This document shows, in pieces, positions 45,704 through 53,688 of a DNA stretch of 64,000 nucleotides. Source of the stretch: Roseburia sp. Lineage in GTDB: Bacteria; Bacillota; Clostridia; Lachnospirales; Lachnospiraceae. The notes under the pieces are model-generated. The model saw only the letters and a program-made list of their open reading frames with translations, was not told the DNA's origin and searched no databases. Position 1 is the first letter of the stretch. Every line of letters starts with the position of its first letter. The stretch lies in the NCBI GenBank assembly GCA_017937095.1, contig JAGBEG010000007.1, forward strand, positions 1 to 64,000. Direction: 5' to 3'. Both the position numbers and the translations under genes were made by a program.

Positions 45704-46045
45704 ATGAAGGAATTAGAGATTATTATCAAGCCGGAAAAATTGGAGAATCTGAAGCGCATTTTGGACAGCGTGGGCGCGGGCGGCGTCATGATTACGAGCA
45801 TCTTCGGCTATGGAAGGCAAAAGGGCGTCAGGCAGGTGTACACGCGGGATGAAAATATCGGTGTGAATCTGCTGCCGAAGCTGAGCGTGCGCACCGTAGT
45901 GAAGGATGAGACGGTGGATGACATCATAAAGAAGGTACTCGCCGAGCTGAATACAGGCAGCTTTGGCGACGGGAAGATTTTTATCAAGGATATTGAAAAT
46001 GCGGTGAAGATCCGCACCGGGGAAATGGGAGACGAGGCGCTGTAG
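45704..46045 (+). CDS. P-II family nitrogen-regulator protein
   Basis: A 113-residue P-II-like trimer-forming protein with FGYGRQKGVRQVY before the T-loop and KIFIKDIENAVKIRTGE at the C-terminus. The T-loop reads RDENIGVNLLPK, so the Tyr51 that is uridylylated in enteric GlnB is missing, and control is probably by ATP/ADP/2-oxoglutarate binding only. It is encoded last in the amine cluster, next to the permease, much as GlnK follows AmtB; it may gate the transporter by nitrogen status (inference). AAAGGAG lies upstream. Confidence 0.9.
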   Translation: MKELEIIIKPEKLENLKRILDSVGAGGVMITSIFGYGRQKGVRQVYTRDENIGVNLLPKLSVRTVVKDETVDDIIKKVLAELNTGSFGDGKIFIKDIENAVKIRTGEMGDEAL

Positions 46046-46083
46046 AGAAGCGAGGATAAAGCTTCCATGACCTGAAAAAGTGT

Positions 46084-46123
46084 GACGCCGGAACCTGGCA
46101 GTGATGCGCGGGGTTCCGGCGTC
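46084..46123 (+). terminator. Terminator-like hairpin after P-II gene
   Basis: GACGCCGGAACC (46084-46095) pairs perfectly with GGTTCCGGCGTC (46112-46123). The T-run is weak (TGTCATG). Confidence 0.65.
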
Positions 46124-46194
46124 TGTCATGATTACCCGGATAGAACGCGGGTATAAACGCGGCGTAGCAGAATGACTTGACATGTAAATTAAAT

Positions 46195-46509
46195 CTAGTT
46201 TAAAATTTTGACGGCAGTTCCGTATGCGACGACCTCCGCAGCGCTCTGCATGAGAGAGGAAGACGCGAAGCGGATGTTTAAGACAGCATCCGCGCCAAGG
46301 GCTTCCGCTTCGTCGACCATGCGTTTTATGGCAATCTGCCTTGCTTCATTTAACATTTCGGTGTAATCTTTGATCTCACCGCCGACGAGCGTCTTCATGC
46401 CCGCCATAAAGTCTTTTCCGAAATTCTTGGACTGTACGATCGTGCCTTTTACGATACCGAGAGCCTCGATTTCTTTTCCGGGAATGTAATCAATATTTAG
46501 CAGCTTCAT
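46195..46509 (-). CDS. YbjQ/UPF0145 family protein
   Basis: A 104-residue protein of the YbjQ family of predicted heavy-metal-binding domains, starting MKLLNIDYIPGKEIEALGIVKG and with GADAVLNIRFASSSL near the C-terminus. AAGGAGGAG precedes the start. It overlaps the end of the MerR-family gene by 20 bases, so they form an operon. Function unproven; a metal-related role would suit a MerR partner, but MerR-type proteins sense many other signals. Confidence 0.85.
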   Translation of the reverse strand: MKLLNIDYIPGKEIEALGIVKGTIVQSKNFGKDFMAGMKTLVGGEIKDYTEMLNEARQIAIKRMVDEAEALGADAVLNIRFASSSLMQSAAEVVAYGTAVKILN

Positions 46510-47131
46510 TTTCTTCTCCTCCTTCTATTTCGTGGAAGCGTTCCCGCAGTGCGAAGAGTACGCCTATGATGATGGCGGCCGGAAACAACATGATCACCAG
46601 CCATAGGGCAAGTGGGATAGGGTCGGTAAGCTCTGCCCAGACCAGTATGACCATGAGTATAAACATGAGCAGAATCATGACAATCGCAGCGAAAAGCGGT
46701 CCATACTTCTTTTTTTGCTGGTCAGCTTTTCCAATATCCATAAAGCGTATACCTCCTTCCTCCAGCAGTTGCATTTTTGCCAGATAATCCGGGGCATCCA
46801 GTGTATGGAGACTTTCCTCCTTTTGGGATAACTCGTCGCACATTTCTTGAATCAGGGTTAAATTTTTCATCTCATGATTCAGATAAATCTTGTGACGCTC
46901 CATGCAGTCGCGAAGCGACAGACAGTTCGCCTGAAGCTTTCGGATTTCTTCGATGGGAACGGAAAGCTTTCGCAGAAGCTTAATCTTAAACAGAACCGCT
47001 ACATCCTCCTCGGAATATTCCCGGTATCCGTTGTCACGGTTGCGGGAGGGAGAGAGAAGTCCCTGTTCCTCGTAGAAGCGGATGTTCTTTTTGCTGATGC
47101 CGACCGCCTGCTCGACCTGATTGATTCGCAT
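46490..47131 (-). CDS. Membrane-anchored MerR-family regulator
   Basis: A 213-residue protein. Residues 1-70 are a MerR winged helix (INQVEQAVGISKKNIRFYEEQGLLSPSRN, GYREYSEEDVAVLF), followed by a coiled dimerisation helix and then two membrane helices (about 145-168 and 175-197, AAIVMILLMFILMVILVW, ALWLVIMLFPAAIIIGVLF) in place of a ligand domain. Such fusions are unusual; the sensor is likely to be in the membrane. AAAGGAT precedes the start. Its promoter has a 19-bp MerR-type spacer (47202-47232). Confidence 0.88.
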   Translation of the reverse strand: MRINQVEQAVGISKKNIRFYEEQGLLSPSRNRDNGYREYSEEDVAVLFKIKLLRKLSVPIEEIRKLQANCLSLRDCMERHKIYLNHEMKNLTLIQEMCDELSQKEESLHTLDAPDYLAKMQLLEEGGIRFMDIGKADQQKKKYGPLFAAIVMILLMFILMVILVWAELTDPIPLALWLVIMLFPAAIIIGVLFALRERFHEIEGGEENEAAKY

Positions 47132-47201
47132 GGTGTCATCCTTTCCGGCGAAAGCGCCATTTTCTGTGAACTGTCCTGTGTACCGGATGCTCTATGATTG
47201 G

Positions 47202-47232
47202 AATTTACACCTTCCAGCAGATGGAAGGTCAA
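47202..47232 (-). promoter_or_regulatory. MerR-type promoter/operator
   Basis: On the minus strand: TTGACC, 19-bp spacer, TAAATT. The spacer holds the perfect palindrome ACCTTCCA-TCTGC-TGGAAGGT (47209-47229), as in promoters that MerR-family activators untwist. Confidence 0.85.
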
Positions 47233-47249
47233 GCAAAATTGCAAAAAAA

Positions 47250-47284
47250 GTGAAAAAAGATGGGGAAATATAAAACTCCCCATC
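47250..47284 (-). terminator. Terminator of degV-family gene
   Basis: GATGGGGA (47284-47277 on the minus strand) pairs with TCCCCATC and is followed by TTTTTTCACTTTTTTT. Confidence 0.85.
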
Positions 47285-47298
47285 CGATGAAACGAAAG

Positions 47299-48171
47299 TC
47301 AGCGGTAATCGCCCATGTAGAAGAGCGCGACAACGCCGGGACCGGTATGTGCGCCGATGGTCGGTCCGACATAGTTGATTAAGAAACTGTCATAGCCGAA
47401 CTGTTCTTTGATCCGGTCGGCTACGAACTGCGCGTCCTCGATACAGTCGCCGTGGCTGATGAAAACGACATCATTTTTATCGCGCCAGCTTCCGAGCTGT
47501 TTGTCCATGGCGTCGACGAGCGCAATCAGGGATTTCTTGCGTCCGCGTACCTTGGAGAGCGGGATCAGATGCCCTTCGTTGTCAACGTGCAGGATCGGCT
47601 TTAAACTGATCATCGTTCCGACAAAGGCTGCGGTCTTAGAGACGCGTCCGCCGCGGTAGAGATGAAACAGGTCATTTACCGTAAAGTTGTGTACAAGATG
47701 GAGTTTATTCTCTTCAAGCCAGTCAGCAACCTCTAAGATGGAGCAGCCCTGCTCCTTCATGGTTACTGCCTTGTGCACGAGAAGTCCCTCGCCGAGTGAT
47801 GCGCACAGGGAGTCAATGACAATGATGCGCCGCCCGGGGTACTTTTCCTGAAACTCTAAAGCGGCGATTTTGGCGCTGTTGTAGCTTCCGCTAAGTCCGG
47901 AAGAGAAGGCGATGTGCAAGATGTCCGCGTTCTGTCCGGTGAGGATTGATTCGAACATAGCACCTGCCTCTGCCGGATTTGCCTGAGAGGTGGTGGGAAG
48001 AGAGCCTTCCCGCATACAGTCGTAAAAATCCTTTACAGGGAGAGGGTTTTCCCACGTGTAGGTCGAGCCGTTGATTGTGTATGAGAGAGAGAGCATACCG
48101 ATGTGATGCTCTTTAACATAGTCTGCCGGTAGATCTGAAGTTGTATCGGTTGTGATAATAAAATCGTTCAT
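47299..48171 (-). CDS. DegV family protein
   Basis: A 290-residue fatty-acid-binding protein of the DegV/FakB fold, found across Firmicutes. FakB proteins present fatty acids to the kinase FakA. Features: TDTTSDLP at the N-terminus, SQANPAE, FSSGLSGSYNSA, DS(L)C-type motif and GPTIGAHTGPG at the C-terminus. GGAGGTCTC precedes the start. No fakA-like gene is near. The ligand is unknown. Confidence 0.92.
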   Translation of the reverse strand: MNDFIITTDTTSDLPADYVKEHHIGMLSLSYTINGSTYTWENPLPVKDFYDCMREGSLPTTSQANPAEAGAMFESILTGQNADILHIAFSSGLSGSYNSAKIAALEFQEKYPGRRIIVIDSLCASLGEGLLVHKAVTMKEQGCSILEVADWLEENKLHLVHNFTVNDLFHLYRGGRVSKTAAFVGTMISLKPILHVDNEGHLIPLSKVRGRKKSLIALVDAMDKQLGSWRDKNDVVFISHGDCIEDAQFVADRIKEQFGYDSFLINYVGPTIGAHTGPGVVALFYMGDYR

Positions 48172-48286
48172 GAGACCTCCTGTTAAAATACATTCTATTC
48201 TGAGACCTATTATAATGGAATGAGACCAAAAAGGAAAGTTAAAGCAGGCGAATTTCTAAAAAAAGAATAAAATACCAAAAAAGATA

Positions 48287-48315
48287 TTTACAACCGTAAA
48301 AAACGGTAGTATGAT
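48287..48315 (+). promoter_or_regulatory. Promoter of the Tad-like operon
   Basis: TTTACA (48287-48292), 17-bp spacer, TATGAT (48310-48315). The spacer contains the inverted repeat ACCGT-AAAAA-ACGGT, which may be an operator. A leader of about 145 bases follows. Confidence 0.6.
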
Positions 48316-48465
48316 ATGAACATCTTTTATCAAATACGTTGGATTCAATCCACATTTCTAGTAATCATAGTTAGTATCATTATGCTTTATGGAGGCAGAA
48401 TCAATCCATATTCCCGATTTTCAGAAGGTAAGGACAGATAAGAGGGTACAAGTGAAAGGGTACGA

Positions 48466-49098
48466 ATGAATATTGTGTTTTGGGGAGAAACGCGTCAGTG
48501 CGGCACGACAGCCAATCTAATTGCAACTGTAGGTACGATGTCTGCAATTTGCCCACAGAAAACGACATGCATCGGAAAAGAGGCAAATACGACTGAGGGG
48601 AAGCCGGAATTTCATTTCTATGACGGCGGTACGGGACTTACAGAGCGCAAACGGCGGATGCTATGGCAAGCCGATCTCGTCGTTGTGAATTTAAGAGAGG
48701 ATGCGGCATGTCTGGAGCGTTATGTCTGTGCTGACTGGCATCTGGCAAGGCGGACGCTTGTTCTTCTTGGCAGCTATTGCGGGGATGCAGAAGCGAACAG
48801 AGCTTATCTGGAACGGGTATATCGCATTCCACGCGAACAGGTGATCGTGATTCCCTACAACAATGAATTTCATCATGCAATGCTGAACAAAAGCGGCAGG
48901 ACATTTGCGGAGCGCGAATCCTTAGCTCCGGCGAATCAGAAAAACGAGCGGTTCGTCGGGGCGTTCGGGGAGGCAGTGGAGTTTATCTTAAGAACGCAGA
49001 GGCAGATTGCCGCAGAGAAGGAGCGAAAGGCGTATCTGATAAGAGAGGCACAGACAACCGTTCAAAGGAAAGGGAGGAAGAAACTATGGAACAGGTAA
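48466..49098 (+). CDS. TadZ/CpaE-like protein with degenerate P-loop
   Basis: A 210-residue protein with a MinD-like opening: FWGETRQCGTTANLIATVG replaces the deviant Walker A (KGGVGKTT), and the middle (LVVVNLREDA) matches the Walker B region. The C-terminus is basic. MinD/ParA relatives such as TadZ place Tad pili in the cell, and this one begins a pilus operon, which supports the call. ATP use is doubtful, as the usual GK-T/S lysines are missing. The stop overlaps the start of the small pilin gene. Confidence 0.7.
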   Translation: MNIVFWGETRQCGTTANLIATVGTMSAICPQKTTCIGKEANTTEGKPEFHFYDGGTGLTERKRRMLWQADLVVVNLREDAACLERYVCADWHLARRTLVLLGSYCGDAEANRAYLERVYRIPREQVIVIPYNNEFHHAMLNKSGRTFAERESLAPANQKNERFVGAFGEAVEFILRTQRQIAAEKERKAYLIREAQTTVQRKGRKKLWNR

Positions 49099-49250
49099 TG
49101 AAACACTATGGAAACGCGATATTGGCAATTGTGGTACTGCTGGCTTTGGGGGCGATCGTCATCGCGGCGCTGTCTGCGGACGGGTATGTTGCAACTGCGT
49201 TTAAAGATGCGCTGACGGGCTTTTTTACCAGCATGAACGCGCTGGCGTAG
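49086..49250 (+). CDS. Small pilin-like protein 1
   Basis: A 54-residue protein starting MEQVMKHYGNAILAIVVLL, with one membrane helix (about 10-30) and a short polar end (TAFKDALTGFFTSMNALA). Its size and position before the motor gene match Flp/Tad pilins, but it has no prepilin leader before the helix. The N-terminal pattern ME-x-(V/I)(M/I)-x-x-YG is shared with two other proteins in this operon (52443, 52599). It overlaps the previous gene by 13 bases. The CDS is short but well supported by frame, codons and context. Confidence 0.75.
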   Translation: MEQVMKHYGNAILAIVVLLALGAIVIAALSADGYVATAFKDALTGFFTSMNALA

Positions 49251-49259
49251 GAGGGGCAG

Positions 49260-50324
49260 ATGGGGGAAATGCTTAACTATGAGCCGACAGAGGCACAGCT
49301 TGGCGTGTTCTGGAAGTATCTCAGAGAGCCCGGTGTGACAGATGTGGACTATAACGGGAAGGAATTGTGGATCACGGACCTGAAAAGAGGGCGTTACCGT
49401 GCAAAGGAGCAGCTATCGGAACGGTTCATCAGCACGTTTACCCACAATATTTCAAATTGCGTCAATAAGCAGTTCAATAACGCAAATAAAGTGTTAGAGG
49501 CGGATACGAGAGAACTGAGGATCAGCATTATACACGATTCTGTGGCGGCGTCGGGAATCAGTATCTGTATCCGCAAATCCCCCTGCATTGTCCGAAACAA
49601 TATCCGCCGGATGATTGCAGAGGAGTATTGTCCGGAGTGTGTGCTGCATCTGCTTATGAATTGTGTCAGGACAGGAATGAATTTTGTGTTCGGGGGAGAA
49701 CCGGGAGCAGGTAAGACGGAGAGCGCGAAGTTTTTTATGCAGTTCATTCCCAAGGAGGAGCGGGTCATCACGATCGAGGATTCGCTTGAAATCCACTATG
49801 CGGACATCAATCCGGGAGCGGACGCAGTCGAGCTTAGGGTAGGAGCAGGCTTTACCTACACAGATGCCATCAAGGCGAGCCTGAGGCAGAATCCCAAGTG
49901 GCTTGTGCTCTCAGAGGCGCGTTCCGTTGAAGTGACGTCGCTTTTAGAGCAGTGGAGTACAGGGGTAAGCGGATTTACGACGATTCATCTGGACGATGTG
50001 AGGAAGCTGCCGGACCGCATCCAGAATATGATGAGTGATGCGCGCGATGCAGAGCGGATGGAAAACCGCATTTACCGCTATGTAAACGTCGGGATTCTGA
50101 TCCGGTGCATCCGGCTGGCGGACGGAAGACTGAAGCGCTATATCGACCAGCTTTGTTTTTACAGCAGGGAGGGACGCGCGAACCGCATTCACATGATCAT
50201 CGAGGATGGGGAAATCGTATCGAAAGAGCTGCCGTCCGAAATCGCAAAGCGGTTTGTGCAGGCGGGGATTGCGGACCCGTTCTGCTGTGCGGATTGGGCG
50301 AAGTATATAAGAGAGGGGAAATAG
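49260..50324 (+). CDS. TadA/CpaF-type secretion ATPase
   Basis: The motor ATPase of the pilus, 354 residues. It has Walker A GGEPGAGKTE (about 142-151), the Asp-box ITIEDSLEIHY and the His-box region TGVSGFTTIHLDD. The protein is in the short CpaF form, without extended N-terminal subdomains. GAGGGGCAG precedes the ATG. It is directly followed by the membrane platform gene with no gap. Confidence 0.9.
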   Translation: MGEMLNYEPTEAQLGVFWKYLREPGVTDVDYNGKELWITDLKRGRYRAKEQLSERFISTFTHNISNCVNKQFNNANKVLEADTRELRISIIHDSVAASGISICIRKSPCIVRNNIRRMIAEEYCPECVLHLLMNCVRTGMNFVFGGEPGAGKTESAKFFMQFIPKEERVITIEDSLEIHYADINPGADAVELRVGAGFTYTDAIKASLRQNPKWLVLSEARSVEVTSLLEQWSTGVSGFTTIHLDDVRKLPDRIQNMMSDARDAERMENRIYRYVNVGILIRCIRLADGRLKRYIDQLCFYSREGRANRIHMIIEDGEIVSKELPSEIAKRFVQAGIADPFCCADWAKYIREGK

Positions 50325-51860
50325 ATGAGGGAGAAGAAGCTGTGGGGGAATTTGAAATTGCTGCATCCGAAGAATCTGGAAAAGGAAGTGCATGTGTACG
50401 GCTATCATTTTTCATGGAAATCAAATGTGGTGTGGATGGTCGGAGCGCTGCTTGGCATCAGCGCGGTCGGAATTTTATTTCGGCTTAAATTACTTTGCTT
50501 TTCGATTGTGGCGGCAGCGGTGCTTCTTGTGCTTCCGGTGCTGGTGCTGGACATGTACAGGAGGATGTATGAGCAGAAGCGTTTTTCGGATGTCTGCGCG
50601 TATATGGAGCAGATGCTCTATGCATTTCAGAAGACGGGAAAAGTGGTGAGCGCGCTAAAGGAGACGCGTGAAATCTTTGGCGGGGGACAGATGCGCCGCT
50701 GCATCGAGGAGGCGGTTCTTCACATGGAGCTTGGCAGGGCGAAGAGCGAGCGGGGGATATTAAAGGAGAGTTTGCAGATCATAGAAGACTGTTACCGGTG
50801 CAGAAAGCTTGAACTGGTGCATAATCTGCTGCTTGATGCGGAGGAATACGGCGGGGAGGCGGACGAATCCATTGTACTTGTGCTCGAGGACATTGAGCGC
50901 TTTCGGAAAAGAGGATATTCTTTGCAGGCGGAGAAAAAGAAATGCCATACGGACAATGTGATTTCGATTGTAGTAGCGACACTTTTGTGTGCGGTTGCAC
51001 TGTATGTGCTGGATGCAATGAAAGGAATGTTCGCGGCGGGGAGTGCATTGGATATTTTCAAACTGCCGGTCATTCAGGTCTCCTCGACGGTATTTATCCT
51101 GCTGCTTTTGCAGATTTATGTGAAGAGCGCCAGACGCCTGACGGACGACTGGCTTTCGGCGGAGGCGCTGCACGATCCTGCCTATATCCTGCGAAGCTAC
51201 GATATGGTCGTAGGCTATGACGAGGGGAAAGCGAAGAAAAAGAGCATGCTTCTGGCGGGAATGTGGATGCTCCCTGCAGTTGTATTTCTTGTTATGGGAA
51301 AACGGATTCCCGGAATGGCATGTCTGCTGGCGGCGGCGTTTTTTCTGCTGCAGCACAAGGCGGCATATTATCTGGCAAACCGAGATGTGACGGCGGAATT
51401 GTACCAGGCGCTGCCGCAGTGGCTGTTTGAAATGCTTCTGCTCCTGCAGAACAATAATGTCCAGGTCGCGTTGGCAAAGTCGGCGGGAGAAGCGCCGGCG
51501 GTACTGACAAGAGAGCTTTCCATGCTGCAGGAGAGAATCCGGGAAAGCCCGGACCGGCTGCAGTCGTACACGGATTTTTGCGGGAAATTTGATTTGCCCG
51601 AGATGACAAGCTGTATGAAGATGCTGCATGCATTTTCAGAAAACGGTACGGGAAATATCCGCGTGCAGATCAATCATCTGCTGGAACGTGTCGTGGAGAT
51701 GCAGGAGAGTGCGGATGAACTGCGAAATGGGAATATTGCGTTTCGGATGAAGCTGATTTTTTCTTATCCGGTCGCCGCGGCAACCGTCAAGCTGTTGATG
51801 GATCTTTCCGTGGGAATGATTGTCATGATGCAGATTCTGGGAAATATAGGAGGCGTGTAA
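50325..51860 (+). CDS. TadB/TadC-like membrane platform protein
   Basis: A 511-residue protein with about seven membrane helices, probably combining TadB- and TadC-like halves (GspF fold): the N-terminal helices (about 34-70), a cytoplasmic helical region with LGRAKSERGI, a second helical set near 200-250, then a second copy of the pattern with QALPQWLFEMLLLLQNNNVQVAL (about 350-372) and a final helix. No separate tadB and tadC genes follow, which agrees with a merged platform. The start lies right after the ATPase stop. Confidence 0.75.
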   Translation: MREKKLWGNLKLLHPKNLEKEVHVYGYHFSWKSNVVWMVGALLGISAVGILFRLKLLCFSIVAAAVLLVLPVLVLDMYRRMYEQKRFSDVCAYMEQMLYAFQKTGKVVSALKETREIFGGGQMRRCIEEAVLHMELGRAKSERGILKESLQIIEDCYRCRKLELVHNLLLDAEEYGGEADESIVLVLEDIERFRKRGYSLQAEKKKCHTDNVISIVVATLLCAVALYVLDAMKGMFAAGSALDIFKLPVIQVSSTVFILLLLQIYVKSARRLTDDWLSAEALHDPAYILRSYDMVVGYDEGKAKKKSMLLAGMWMLPAVVFLVMGKRIPGMACLLAAAFFLLQHKAAYYLANRDVTAELYQALPQWLFEMLLLLQNNNVQVALAKSAGEAPAVLTRELSMLQERIRESPDRLQSYTDFCGKFDLPEMTSCMKMLHAFSENGTGNIRVQINHLLERVVEMQESADELRNGNIAFRMKLIFSYPVAAATVKLLMDLSVGMIVMMQILGNIGGV

Positions 51861-52196
51861 GTGAAGTATATTGTAGAGGCATTTGGCGTGATGGTGGTAT
51901 TGGCATTTAACCTCTTTTTGTGCATTGGAATGATCGGAGTAAGTGCGGATGTCGCTGCCGCAAGGGAATACAAGGCGGATGTGATTGCGGAGATCGAGAA
52001 CAGCAATTTTAATCCGAATGTGATTGAGGCATGCAGGCGGCAGGCAGGGCAGCAGGGCTATGAGCTGACAGTCTCGTCCTACTGCTATGATGCGCAGAAT
52101 GACAGGCGGATTGCGGAGGTAGAACTGACGTATGCGTATGAGATACCGCTGCTTAAGATTTCACAGCAGAAGGTGACGCGCGGAATTGCGAGATAG
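51861..52196 (+). CDS. Minor pilin-like protein
   Basis: A 111-residue protein with an N-terminal membrane helix (about 6-29, AFGVMVVLAFNLFLCIGMIG) followed by a 80-residue extracellular domain. It starts with GTG directly after the platform gene stop. The layout of one N-terminal helix and a small domain is that of minor pilins such as TadE. Sequence similarity to named families is not obvious. Confidence 0.7.
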   Translation: MKYIVEAFGVMVVLAFNLFLCIGMIGVSADVAAAREYKADVIAEIENSNFNPNVIEACRRQAGQQGYELTVSSYCYDAQNDRRIAEVELTYAYEIPLLKISQQKVTRGIAR

Positions 52197-52210
52197 AAAG
52201 GGATGATGGG

Positions 52211-52327
52211 ATGAGCCTTGAATTTGTGATTGGAGAACTGGGAAGCACATTGCTTGTTCTGGTTGCAGGGGCGGCGGGAATTAGAATGCTCTGTGAGGTA
52301 CTGGATTATGTGTCGGTGCTGCTATAA
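52211..52327 (+). CDS. Small membrane peptide, pilin-like
   Basis: A 38-residue peptide: MSLEFVIGELGSTLLVLVAG, then AAGIRMLCEVLDYVSVLL. One membrane helix with an acidic residue in the first helix turns. GGGATGATGGG lies upstream. It fits between two pilin-like genes. Short and without known relatives, so treated as probable. Confidence 0.5.
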   Translation: MSLEFVIGELGSTLLVLVAGAAGIRMLCEVLDYVSVLL

Positions 52328-52442
52328 CCGGAGAAGAGAAAGGCGGTTGAAATTTGAATAAAGCAGCACGGCGGAGAAAATGCGTGCGTGCAGGATTGGA
52401 AGCGTGCAGCTTTATTCCGGAAAGAAGGGCAGGGGAATAGAA

Positions 52443-52589
52443 ATGGAAGATATCATAGAAGCGTATGGAAGCGGTCTGCTGCAGATTTTAGGCGGTGTAT
52501 GTGCAATGGCGCTGTTTGCAGGATTATTTGCAGATGGCGGTGAACTCTTGAACATCGTGCAGCAGTATATGGTTGGGATCTGCGGTTAG
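52443..52589 (+). CDS. Small pilin-like protein 2
   Basis: A 48-residue protein, MEDIIEAYGSGLLQILGGVC and a hydrophobic run (AMALFAGLFADGGE), sharing the ME-x-(I/V)(I/M)-x-x-YG start with the proteins at 49086 and 52599. AGGGGAATAGAA is upstream. It is probably a Flp-like subunit. Confidence 0.65.
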   Translation: MEDIIEAYGSGLLQILGGVCAMALFAGLFADGGELLNIVQQYMVGICG

Positions 52590-52598
52590 GAGAAGGAT

Positions 52599-53078
52599 AT
52601 GGAACAAATTATCAGGCAATATGGAAGATTTCTATTGGAGGCGGCGGTTCTTGGAGCGCTGATGTGGCTGCTGTTTGCGGGGCTTTCGGATACACAGGGG
52701 AACAGTGGAATCCTGGCGATTGCGGGGACGGAAATTGCAGCAGAGGAGATAAGTCCCCGGCGCGTGGATGCAGCTTGTTATGAGCGTGAGTGCGAAATCA
52801 GCGCGCCAGCCATTTCTTATGTGGCGGAGGGTATATTGTATACAGGAGAATATCAGGTGGAAGAGATTTTAAGCGCGGCGGACAGTGCGGGAAATATGGT
52901 TCCGGTCCGGATAAAATCCGTCAGAGGTCCGCACGGCGATGTGCAGACATATACTACGGATATAGGAAATGTAGTGTTTGAAGAGCGGGGGATTTATACG
53001 CTTTGCGTTTCCGCCGCCGATGCGTCAAACAGGAAAAGCGTATGCAGATTTACGATACCTGTAAATGAGCGGAGGTGA
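52599..53078 (+). CDS. Pilin-like protein 3 with extracellular domain
   Basis: A 159-residue protein. It begins MEQIIRQYGRFLLEAAVLGA, the same opening as the two small pilin-like proteins, so its helix (about 10-29) may enter the same filament, but it adds a 125-residue outside domain with an Ig-like beta pattern and conserved cysteine pairs (CYEREC, TLCVSAADASNRKSVC). This suggests a minor or tip pilin. AGGAGAAGGAT precedes the start. Confidence 0.7.
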   Translation: MEQIIRQYGRFLLEAAVLGALMWLLFAGLSDTQGNSGILAIAGTEIAAEEISPRRVDAACYERECEISAPAISYVAEGILYTGEYQVEEILSAADSAGNMVPVRIKSVRGPHGDVQTYTTDIGNVVFEERGIYTLCVSAADASNRKSVCRFTIPVNERR

Positions 53079-53082
53079 TGAC

Positions 53083-53688
53083 ATGAAGCATGCGATGATG
53101 ATTTTTGTCAGTGGGATTCTGGGTGTTCTCACACTGGCGGTGGTACTGACGATCGGAGGCGCCATGAACCGGAGAAATGAGGTTTCAGGCAATCTTTCCT
53201 ATGCAATGGAGGCGACGGTGGAGCGGCTGGCGTCAGACACGGAGCTTGCAGATAAGAATGTGCTGGCGGTGGCAGGGTGTGTGGAGTCTCTGGCGCTTGC
53301 GTCAGACACGGATTCGGATATTACGGTAGAGGTATATCAGGCGGATATGCAAAAGGGGGTATTGGCAATGAAGGTGCTGGAAGAGTTTCGGCATCCAAAC
53401 GGGAAAAGCGGCACGGCAGAGTGGGAGAGAACTGTGATTTACAATCAAAAGAAATCTGTGGAACCGGAAAAGTATGAGGTGCGCTTCTATCAGAGTCAGG
53501 AGATGATGCTTGGGGAGGGAAGCTGCTATAAGATATGTGAAGTACTTGGCGGGGAACATATTACGCCGCCTGCCGAGCCGGGCGCGGCGGGGCTGGTATT
53601 TGGCGGCTGGATGGATATCAATGGATATATGGCAGATTTTTCACAGCCGGTCGATCAGGATCTTGTCTATTATGCTGCATGGGAATAA
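53083..53688 (+). CDS. Pilus-associated membrane protein with Flg_new-like repeat
   Basis: A 201-residue protein with an N-terminal membrane helix (about 6-28) and a beta-rich outside domain that ends in FGGWMDINGYMADFSQPVDQDLVYYAAWE, split here for clarity as FGGWMD and LVYYAAWE, the end pattern of the Listeria-Bacteroides (Flg_new) repeat seen in Gram-positive adhesins. GGAGGTGATGAC precedes the start at 53083. It is the last of the compact pilin-type genes. Confidence 0.7.
   Translation: MKHAMMIFVSGILGVLTLAVVLTIGGAMNRRNEVSGNLSYAMEATVERLASDTELADKNVLAVAGCVESLALASDTDSDITVEVYQADMQKGVLAMKVLEEFRHPNGKSGTAEWERTVIYNQKKSVEPEKYEVRFYQSQEMMLGEGSCYKICEVLGGEHITPPAEPGAAGLVFGGWMDINGYMADFSQPVDQDLVYYAAWE

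Noticed and set aside
46155-46185. TTGACA-18-TAAAAT promoter-like signal on the plus strand
   Set aside because: It points into the 3' end of the minus-strand YbjQ gene and no plus-strand gene follows. It could make an antisense transcript, but AT-rich sequence gives such matches often.
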